A DNA stretch of 6,791 bases from Acidimicrobiia bacterium (GTDB taxonomy: Bacteria > Actinomycetota > Acidimicrobiia > Spongiisociales > UBA5794), in assembly GCA_029934555.1 (NCBI GenBank), contig JAOZMA010000118.1, forward strand, positions 1 through 6,791. The letters are read 5' to 3'. The translations under genes were made by a program, and so were the position numbers. A model generated the notes under the pieces. It was not told where the DNA came from and searched no databases. It worked only from the letters and a program-made list of their open reading frames with translations. Below are positions 1 through 6,085 of this stretch, piece by piece. Each line of letters begins with the position of its first letter. Position 1 is the first letter of the stretch.

Positions 1-1361
<1,361 letters not shown>

Positions 1362-1367
<6 letters not shown>

Positions 1368-1429
1368 ATCAGTAGAGCAGTAGATCAGGGGTCGCGGGAC
1401 TGCTGATCTACTGCGTTGCTGCGCTACTC
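1362..1429. terminator. Long hairpin between convergent genes, probable bidirectional terminator
   Basis: A perfect 12-bp inverted repeat (GCAGTAGATCAG at 1377-1388, its complement at 1403-1414) has a 14-base loop. The stem extends outward through an imperfect part to GAGTAG at 1362-1367 pairing with CTACTC at 1424-1429. The outer arm includes the TAG stop of the acyl-CoA synthetase, and the structure ends 4 bases before the stop of the minus-strand gene. No U-tract follows on either strand, so a classical intrinsic terminator is not proven, but position and symmetry fit a shared terminator. Confidence 0.6.
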
Positions 1430-1433
1430 ACCC

Positions 1434-2036
1434 TCACGGCAGCCATGGGTCAACAATGATCGGGACGCCGAGGCTCGTTGCTGCGTCTTCGGTCGATATC
1501 CACGACTCGTCGATGCAGTCATTGCACACCGCCCAGAGCTCATACGTGGACCTGCTCAGTCGGCGTCCGTGCACGAAGCCATGCACGCCCCGTCTTGCAC
1601 ACTTCATGCAGTAGTTCCTGACCGACACCCCGATCAGCGACGTTGAAGCGACGCGGCGACAACGCGGTTCCTGGACACTCGGCGGGCCCCACTCCACAGC
1701 GCAGAGTACGGAGACGGGCATGATCGAAGCCCCGAGGCCACAGGAAAGATCACGATCGAGCTTCGAGCGCGAGTCCCAGACACGCAGACCGCACTTGCAT
1801 TGCTGGAGGTGGCCGGGCTCGAAGGGATCACCGCCCATGTGGCAGAACGCACGACCTGTGTTCGACCACAGATCGACGGCTTCGTCCGAGTAGAGAGCTG
1901 CGATGTGCACCTCGCCGTCGGAGACGAGGCGTGCCCGCTTCCATCCGCGGGGAGCTCCGGTGGGGATGATATCGGGGTAGCCGTCCGGCCACGCCGGCGG
2001 CAGTCCACCCTTCGTCGAACCCGGCTCAGGCGTCAT
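1434..2036 (-). CDS. Cysteine-rich protein of unknown function with C-x-CG motif and CxxC pair
   Basis: I do not recognise a named family. The 200 residues have coding-type codon use and an upstream in-frame stop before any other start, so the ATG at 2036 is the only good start. Three parts are visible: a proline-rich N-terminus (1-30); a central part in which GWKRARLVSDGEVHIAALYS (31-50) is followed by C65, C80-K-C82-G and then C99 and C112; and a C-terminal pair CMKC (133-136) and CNDC (161-164) that looks like a zinc ribbon or knuckle. The layout of a tryptophan-containing strand, then a cysteine, then C-x-CG, recalls short uncharacterised actinobacterial proteins known to me only by pattern. 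There is no signal peptide or membrane segment, so it is likely cytosolic. The gene has no Shine-Dalgarno at the usual distance; see the minicistron at 2033-2056. Function is not inferred. Confidence 0.7.
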   Translation of the reverse strand: MTPEPGSTKGGLPPAWPDGYPDIIPTGAPRGWKRARLVSDGEVHIAALYSDEAVDLWSNTGRAFCHMGGDPFEPGHLQQCKCGLRVWDSRSKLDRDLSCGLGASIMPVSVLCAVEWGPPSVQEPRCRRVASTSLIGVSVRNYCMKCARRGVHGFVHGRRLSRSTYELWAVCNDCIDESWISTEDAATSLGVPIIVDPWLP

Positions 2037-2056
2037 GTGTACGCCGAACCCGACAT
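2033..2056 (-). CDS. Possible 7-codon leader minicistron (MSGSAYT) coupled to the 200-residue gene
   Basis: On the minus strand an ATG at 2056-2054 opens a 7-codon frame whose TGA (2035-2033) overlaps the ATG of the next gene as ATGA. A good Shine-Dalgarno, GAGGTGG at 2071-2065, lies 8 bases before this ATG but 28 bases before the ATG of the long gene. The long gene has no ribosome site of its own, so it could be translated by termination-reinitiation from this leader. The peptide has no obvious run of regulatory codons. The alternative is that the long gene starts on a leaderless or weakly initiated message and this frame is chance. Confidence 0.25.
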   Translation of the reverse strand: MSGSAYT

Positions 2057-2064
2057 GCGCGCTT

Positions 2065-2071
2065 CCACCTC
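2065..2071 (-). promoter_or_regulatory. Shine-Dalgarno GAGGTGG for the leader minicistron
   Basis: It closely resembles AGGAGG and has ideal spacing (8 bases) to the ATG at 2056, but is too far (28 bases) from the ATG at 2036. It therefore bears on which start codon ribosomes use first. Confidence 0.4.
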
Positions 2072-2163
2072 ATCCCCCGGTCAGTTCCCCACCATGAATC
2101 GGAACGCATCCGATTATCGTATCGGAGAATGCCACCATCCGGCAGTGTCGAACGGCCCAACAG

Positions 2164-2199
2164 GATCTTGAGCCGCCGAAGACTCGGCGCCCCAAGATC
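2164..2199. terminator. Two-part hairpin downstream of the tRNA-Sec gene
   Basis: GATCTTG at 2164-2170 pairs with CAAGATC at 2193-2199. After a 3x3 internal loop, CGCCGA at 2174-2179 pairs with TCGGCG at 2184-2189 across a 4-base AGAC loop. It lies between the tRNA-Sec transcription unit and the start of the 200-residue gene, both on the minus strand. No U-tract follows. A terminator or read-through barrier is the simplest role; an attenuator in the leader of the 200-residue gene is possible. Confidence 0.4.
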
Positions 2200-2233
2200 G
2201 GTACTGAGTACTGGGCACTGGGGTACTGAGTAC
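2200..2233. repeat. Two direct copies of GGTACTGAGTAC, each nearly palindromic
   Basis: Identical 12-mers lie at 2200-2211 and 2222-2233, separated by 10 bases (TGGGCACTGG), giving a 22-bp period. Each holds GTACT-G-AGTAC, a 5-bp inverted repeat around one central base. The spacing is close to two helical turns, which would put two dimer sites on one face of the DNA. The spacer also carries ACTG units, so a slippage-derived low-complexity repeat is an equal alternative. Confidence 0.6.
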
Positions 2234-2256
2234 ACCCGAACGCTCCGCGTTCGGGT
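2234..2256 (-). terminator. Perfect 10-bp hairpin just after the tRNA-Sec gene
   Basis: ACCCGAACGC at 2234-2243 and its exact complement at 2247-2256 enclose a 3-base loop. On the minus strand the hairpin begins 6 bases after the last tRNA base (2263), the usual place for a tRNA terminator or 3'-processing signal. A U-tract is missing, so termination may need Rho or depend on the GC-rich stem alone. Confidence 0.6.
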
Positions 2257-2262
2257 CAACCG

Positions 2263-2354
2263 CGGAGGTGCAGGGAATCGAACCCCTCGGGCCGCAATGC
2301 AACCCGACACCGGTGTTGAAGACCGGGGAACCCACCAGGCGTCCGGACACCTCC
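2263..2354 (-). tRNA. selC: Selenocysteine tRNA, anticodon UCA
   Basis: The 92-base transcript folds as a tRNA with an acceptor stem GGAGGTGT/GCACCTCC (8 pairs, last one U-G), a 6-bp D stem with one G-G mismatch and loop CTGGT, an anticodon stem CCGGT/ACCGG with loop CTTCAAC, a variable arm with a 9-bp stem and 3-base loop ATT, and a T arm with loop TTCGATT. The anticodon TCA reads UGA. Anticodon UCA, the extended acceptor stem, the 6-bp D stem and the very long variable arm together are diagnostic of tRNA-Sec, which is charged with serine, converted by SelA and delivered by SelB. The discriminator is G73. CCA is not encoded (CGG follows), so it must be added after transcription. The T stem shows only four pairs, making the acceptor-T stack 12 rather than the usual bacterial 13. 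The selA, selB and selD genes are not in the window. Confidence 0.93.
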
Positions 2355-2373
2355 GGGATTGAACCTACCGGAC

Positions 2374-2427
2374 CCGGCGGCGCTTGGCGCTACTCCCCTC
2401 CATTCCGCGGGCTGGCTGCGCCGCCGG
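2374..2427. repeat. 10-bp GC inverted repeat between the CBS gene and tRNA-Sec
   Basis: CCGGCGGCGC at 2374-2383 is exactly complementary to 2418-2427, with 34 bases between. It sits in the 100-base gap after the CBS gene stop (2455) and before the tRNA-Sec 5' end (2354), both on the minus strand. It may terminate the CBS transcript; the long loop makes this uncertain. I see no convincing -35/-10 pair for the tRNA in this gap, so the tRNA may be read with the CBS gene. Confidence 0.4.
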
Positions 2428-2454
2428 CGGGGACTGCAACCCTGGGTACGCGTC

Positions 2455-2889
2455 CTAGGTGGTGATGTAGCGTTCGAGTTGGTCGATCATGTCGCTCTGC
2501 TGGGCGATCATCGCCTTCACCACGTCGCCGATCGAGATCACGCCCACGATGCGGCCGTCATCGTCCAGAACCGGGAGATGCCGGATCCGATGTTCGGTCA
2601 TCGACTCCATACATTCGGTGACGGTCGAGTCCAAGCCGACCGTTCGGATCTCGGTCGTCATGATCTCCGAGACACGGGTCTCTCTCGATCCGCGCTCGAG
2701 GAGTTTCACCTTCCTGGCGTAGTCCCTCTCCGACAGGATGCCGACCAGATCGTCGCCATCGAGCACCAGCAGCGCACCGATGTTGTGTTCCGCCATCGTT
2801 TCGAGGGCATCGAAGACCGTGTCTTCTGGCCCGACCGACCATATCCCTGACCCCTTGGCGTCAAGAATTCCGCTCAGCATCCGTTGCAT
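2455..2889 (-). CDS. Small tandem CBS-domain protein
   Basis: This 144-residue cytosolic protein consists almost only of two CBS domains (about 8-66 and 72-130), which together form a Bateman module. Such modules bind adenine nucleotides such as AMP or ATP, or related ligands, and act as energy or ionic-strength sensors. Each repeat carries the nucleotide-contact pattern G-h-x-S-x-x-D: GILSERD with S53 and D56, and GVISIGD with S119 and D122, so both sites look intact. The length matches stand-alone CBS proteins, with no enzyme or DNA-binding domain attached. The start at 2889 is supported by AAGGGG at 2900-2895, five bases upstream; M4 is a weaker alternative. The gene is divergent from the liv operon over 103 bases, which would allow shared control, but a functional link to the transporter is only inference. 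Confidence 0.92.
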   Translation of the reverse strand: MQRMLSGILDAKGSGIWSVGPEDTVFDALETMAEHNIGALLVLDGDDLVGILSERDYARKVKLLERGSRETRVSEIMTTEIRTVGLDSTVTECMESMTEHRIRHLPVLDDDGRIVGVISIGDVVKAMIAQQSDMIDQLERYITT

Positions 2890-2907
2890 ATCATCCCCTT
2901 CTCTCCC

Positions 2908-2925
2908 CCACGAACCTACTCGTGG
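2908..2925. promoter_or_regulatory. 18-bp inverted repeat in the CBS/liv divergent region, possible operator
   Basis: CCACGA at 2908-2913 and TCGTGG at 2920-2925 form a 6-bp inverted repeat with a 6-base spacer, a usual shape for a dimeric repressor site. It lies 19 bases before the CBS start codon on the minus strand and about 70 bases before livH. In the CBS message it could instead form a small hairpin just upstream of the ribosome site. No regulator gene is visible nearby. Confidence 0.3.
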
Positions 2926-2977
2926 AACGTCTGTCTTGTCGGAGCAATCGAACGGGCGTGGGCGTACCGTTTGCCCC

Positions 2978-2983
2978 TACACT
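2978..2983 (+). promoter_or_regulatory. livH: Possible -10 element for a leaderless livH transcript
   Basis: TACACT fits the TAnnnT pattern and lies 9 bases before the livH ATG at 2993, so transcription would begin at or within a few bases of the start codon. No Shine-Dalgarno precedes that ATG, which fits a leaderless message. I see no good -35 hexamer at the right distance. Confidence 0.3.
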
Positions 2984-2992
2984 CGGTCGATC

Positions 2993-4276
2993 ATGTCACG
3001 ACGTGCTCGCTTCGCATGGTTCTGGCTCGCGACGATCACGATCGTCGTGATGACGCCGCTCGCGTCCTTCGCCGCCGGTGAGTCCATCGGTGGCACCCTG
3101 ATTCAACGTCTCGAAGACGAAAAGCTTCCCATTGAGGGCGTGACCATCACCGTGAGCCAGGACGGGAATGAGATCGGCGCCGGGGAATCCGCTGCCGGCG
3201 GAAAGTGGGAGATTTCGGTACCGGGCGCAGGCATCTACCAGGTGAGACTCGAGACCTCGACGCTACCCGATGGCGTCGCTCTCACCGATCCCGACAAGGA
3301 GGAATTGCCCAACGTCGAGGTCAGAGACGGTCAGACCAAGAAGGTTCTCTTCCCTCTGGGAGAGGGCATCGTCTCGTCTGTGTCGACGTATGAACGCGTC
3401 GGATTCTTGTTCGTCGCTGGGCTCAAACTCGGAGCGATCATCGCCCTGTCGGCCGTCGGACTCTCCCTCGTCTTCGGCGTAACGGGCCTCGTGAACTTCG
3501 CCCATGCCGAGATGGTCACTCTTGGTGCCGTCGCCGCCTACTTCTTCCATGCATCACCGGCTGGACCGCAATGGCCCCTTGTCGTTGCCGTCTTCCCTGC
3601 CGTTCTCGTTGGAGTCGCCTTCGGATGGATCCAGGAGCGCGGTCTTTGGCGACCTCTCAGGGCGCGGCATACCGGTCTCGTGGCGATGATGGTCGTGTCC
3701 ATCGGACTGTCGTTCGCCGTCCGCAACCTGATCCTCATCTTCTTCGGTGGCGAGCCGAGGGCCTATCCAGACTTCGCAGGCCAGGCTCCAATCGAGATCC
3801 TCGGTATCCCTATGGTGCCGAAACAGCTCATCACGATCGGCGTCTCTCTCATCGTCCTCGCCGGAGTTGGGCTCTTCCTCCAGCGAAGCCGTTCAGGAAC
3901 AGCGATGAGAGCGGTTGCCGATGATGCCGATCTCGCGGAATCATCCGGCATCAACGTCGACCGGATCATTCTCATCACCTGGATGCTGGCCGGTGGACTG
4001 GCTGCACTCGGTGGCACCTTCTTCGGCCTCAATCAAGCCATCCAGTGGGACATGGGCTTCAAGCTGCTGCTCCTCATCTTCGCTGCCGTCGTCCTGGGTG
4101 GACTCGGAACTGCGTACGGAGCCATGGTCGGCGGATTCATCGTGGGAGTCACCGTGGAGATGAGCACGCTCATCTTCCCGAATGAACTCAAGACGGCTGT
4201 CGGCCTCGTTCTCCTCATTGTCATCTTGCTTGTCAAACCGCAGGGCCTCCTCGGCAAGAAAGAGAGGATCGGCTGA
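2993..4276 (+). CDS. livH: HAAT-family ABC transporter permease LivH with N-terminal extracytoplasmic domain
   Basis: This is one of the two membrane subunits of a branched-chain amino acid type importer. Of 427 residues, 1-28 look like a signal peptide (RRAR, a hydrophobic core, then SFA-A). Residues about 31-125 form a beta-rich domain with the pattern PIEGVTITV, GKWEISVPGAGIYQVRLE and VEVRDGQTKKVLFPLG, as in carboxypeptidase-regulatory or transthyretin-like folds. The permease follows from about 136, with around eight hydrophobic segments. It holds the LivH motif GVTGLVNFAHAEMVTLGA (162-179) and the cytoplasmic loop contacting the ATPases, RSGTAMRAVADDADLAESSG (300-319). Ordinary LivH is near 290-310 residues, so the extension accounts for the extra length. 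ATG 2993 is chosen because it gives the signal peptide; the frame is open further upstream only as overlap with the CBS gene. The stop overlaps livM by one base (TGATG). Confidence 0.92.
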   Translation: MSRRARFAWFWLATITIVVMTPLASFAAGESIGGTLIQRLEDEKLPIEGVTITVSQDGNEIGAGESAAGGKWEISVPGAGIYQVRLETSTLPDGVALTDPDKEELPNVEVRDGQTKKVLFPLGEGIVSSVSTYERVGFLFVAGLKLGAIIALSAVGLSLVFGVTGLVNFAHAEMVTLGAVAAYFFHASPAGPQWPLVVAVFPAVLVGVAFGWIQERGLWRPLRARHTGLVAMMVVSIGLSFAVRNLILIFFGGEPRAYPDFAGQAPIEILGIPMVPKQLITIGVSLIVLAGVGLFLQRSRSGTAMRAVADDADLAESSGINVDRIILITWMLAGGLAALGGTFFGLNQAIQWDMGFKLLLLIFAAVVLGGLGTAYGAMVGGFIVGVTVEMSTLIFPNELKTAVGLVLLIVILLVKPQGLLGKKERIG

Positions 4277-5268
4277 TGGACTGGGGCAGCGTTCTCATCG
4301 ATGGGCTCCTCTCTACGATCGGCCCGATCACTGCGGCATATGCGATCTCGGCCATCGGCCTCAATCTCCAGTTCGGCTACGCCGGCCTTCTGAACTTCGG
4401 CCACGTCGCATTCATGCTTGTCGGAGCGTATGGCACAGCTATCACTGTGAATCTCGGTGGACCACTCTGGCTTGGCATCATCGTCGGAATCCTGGCAGCC
4501 GCTCTCCTGGGTCTGCTTATCGGACTCCCGACCTTGCGCCTGCGGGCCGATTATCTGGCGATCACCACGATCGCCGTTGCCGAGGTGATCCGTCTCCTCG
4601 TCCGATCGAGTTGGGCACAGCCGCTGACAAACGGTGTGTTCGGAATCCAGGGCTTCGCCGACTCGTTCTTCGACCTCAACCCGTTCGCACCGGCCGAACT
4701 CTATGGGTTCGGAACCTTCGTGGTCACCGGCCGCAAGCTCTGGGTCATGCTCGTCGGATGGACGCTCGTCGTACTCCTGACCCTGCTGGTCCGGCGTCTC
4801 ATCAAGAGCCCCTGGGGTCGCGTCCTCAAGGCGATCAGAGAGGATGAGGACGCCACGATCGCACTCGGCAAGAACGTCTTCGCCTACAAACTCCAGGCGC
4901 TGATGATCGGTGGTGCCATCGCAGGCATCGCAGGCATCCTGCTCGCCGTCGAACAGCGGAACGTGACACCGGACGCGTACCTGCCGAAGATCACATTCAT
5001 CCTGTATGTCATCGTCATCCTCGGAGGGGCAGGCACGATCCTCGGGCCCATCGTGGGAGCGGTCGTGTTCCAGTTCCTCTTCTTCACGATCGACGCTCTC
5101 ATGGTCAACGCCCAGGCCAACATCGGTTGGGTCGGCGACTTCCTCACTCCTGCCGCTGCCGGGCAGATCAAGCTGGTACTCGTCGGTGTGGGAATGATGG
5201 TCCTCATGATCTTCCGACCACAGGGCATCCTCGGGAACAAGGAAGAGGCGCTGATCGATGAACGCTGA
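4276..5268 (+). CDS. livM: HAAT-family ABC transporter permease LivM
   Basis: This is the second membrane subunit, pairing with LivH to form the substrate path. The 330 residues are mostly hydrophobic helices with no signal peptide or extra domain, within the normal family length. The conserved motif GYAGLLNFGHVAFMLVGAY is at 34-52, and the cytoplasmic coupling loop SPWGRVLKAIREDEDATIAL is at 168-187, followed by GKNVFAYKLQAL. The C-terminus IFRPQGILGNKE is typical of LivM and mirrors VKPQGLLGKKE in LivH. The ATG shares one base with the livH stop and the gene ends 11 bases inside livG, so translation is probably coupled on one message. The family carries leucine, isoleucine and valine, but also urea, amides and other amino acids; the sequence alone does not decide. 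Confidence 0.95.
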   Translation: MDWGSVLIDGLLSTIGPITAAYAISAIGLNLQFGYAGLLNFGHVAFMLVGAYGTAITVNLGGPLWLGIIVGILAAALLGLLIGLPTLRLRADYLAITTIAVAEVIRLLVRSSWAQPLTNGVFGIQGFADSFFDLNPFAPAELYGFGTFVVTGRKLWVMLVGWTLVVLLTLLVRRLIKSPWGRVLKAIREDEDATIALGKNVFAYKLQALMIGGAIAGIAGILLAVEQRNVTPDAYLPKITFILYVIVILGGAGTILGPIVGAVVFQFLFFTIDALMVNAQANIGWVGDFLTPAAAGQIKLVLVGVGMMVLMIFRPQGILGNKEEALIDER

Positions 5269-6085
5269 TCACCCGATGGACGGCGTGGCTCCGGAACCCG
5301 GCGTTCACAAGCCGAATCCTGTGCTCGTTGCCAAAGACCTCCAGAAATCATTCGGTGGCCTTCGTGCCGTCGACATCGACCACCTGGAGATCCAACGCCA
5401 CACGGTGACGTCCCTTATCGGACCCAACGGGGCGGGCAAAACGACGCTCTTCAACCTGCTCACGGGCTTCGACAAGCCCGATGCCGGTGAGTGGCATCTC
5501 AACGGCGGAGGCCTCGTGGGAATTGCGGCGTATCGGGTCGCGAGGCGCGGGATGGTCCGCACGTTCCAGCTGACACGCTCCCTGGCTCGACTGACCGTGA
5601 TGGACAACATGCTTGTCGCAGCCAAAGACAACAAGGGTGAAGGGCTGTGGGGCGCCCTCACCGGCGGCTGGCATGCCACAGAGGACGCCAACGAAGAGCG
5701 CGCATCCGAACTCCTGGATCGATTCGGTCTCGATCACATGGCCGATGAGTACGCGGGCAGCCTCTCGGGCGGGCAACGCAAGCTCCTCGAGATGGCGCGA
5801 GCACTCATGATGGATCCAGAGGTCGTCATGCTCGATGAGCCCATGGCCGGCGTGAATCCAGCGCTCACACAATCGCTCCTCGGACACATCACGGGACTTC
5901 GAGACGGCGGGAAGACGGTCGTATTCGTCGAGCATGACATGGACGTCGTCCAGGAGATCTCCGATTGGGTCATCGTCATGGCCCAGGGCCGCGTAATCGC
6001 TGAAGGACCACCTGACATCATCGCTACGAACCCGAGCGTGATCGACGCATACCTCGGCGCCCATCACGGAGAGGCTGCAGAATGA
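5258..6085 (+). CDS. livG: HAAT-family ABC transporter ATP-binding protein LivG
   Basis: This is one of two cytoplasmic ATPases that power the LivHM channel. All ABC motifs are intact in the 275 residues: Walker A GPNGAGKTT (55-63), Q-loop Q104 in RTFQLTRSL, signature LSGGQRKLLEMARAL (169-183), Walker B VVMLDEP (189-195) followed by MAGVNP, and the H-loop EHDMDVV with H226. RTFQ followed by LTVMDNM and the end NPSVIDAYLGAHHGE are typical of LivG. The first 20 residues are a polar tail outside the domain, slightly longer than usual. The ATG at 5258 is supported by GGAAGAGG at 5241-5248, nine bases upstream and inside livM. M7 (5276) is a possible alternative. The stop overlaps the livF start as ATGA. 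Confidence 0.95.
   Translation: MNADHPMDGVAPEPGVHKPNPVLVAKDLQKSFGGLRAVDIDHLEIQRHTVTSLIGPNGAGKTTLFNLLTGFDKPDAGEWHLNGGGLVGIAAYRVARRGMVRTFQLTRSLARLTVMDNMLVAAKDNKGEGLWGALTGGWHATEDANEERASELLDRFGLDHMADEYAGSLSGGQRKLLEMARALMMDPEVVMLDEPMAGVNPALTQSLLGHITGLRDGGKTVVFVEHDMDVVQEISDWVIVMAQGRVIAEGPPDIIATNPSVIDAYLGAHHGEAAE

Noticed and set aside
1800..2171. Plus-strand open frame opposite the 200-residue gene
   Set aside because: The minus-strand frame has better codon use, organised cysteine motifs and a convergent terminator; the plus frame shows none of these and crosses intergenic DNA.
2114..2350. Open frames on both strands across 2114-2465
   Set aside because: They run through the tRNA-Sec gene and its flanking hairpins, so their translations are structural RNA read as protein.
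2347..2375. A second tRNA-like T arm (GGTTCAATCCC) just upstream of tRNA-Sec
   Set aside because: Only two stem pairs form around the loop and no matching acceptor, D or anticodon arm is found in the flanking bases.
4918..4938. Direct repeat of GCAGGCATC in livM
   Set aside because: It encodes the membrane helix residues AGIAGI within a conserved region; ordinary coding repetition.
5101..6060. Frequent GATC sites (10 counted in 960 bases, about three times chance for this composition)
   Set aside because: The excess follows from favoured ATC, GAT and CTC codons side by side; no clustered or positioned pattern was seen that would suggest a methylation-based element.
5348..6067. Long minus-strand open frame of 239 codons
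   Set aside because: It lies wholly antisense to livG, whose ABC motifs are all intact; it has low-complexity composition and no ribosome site, as expected of a shadow frame in GC-rich DNA.
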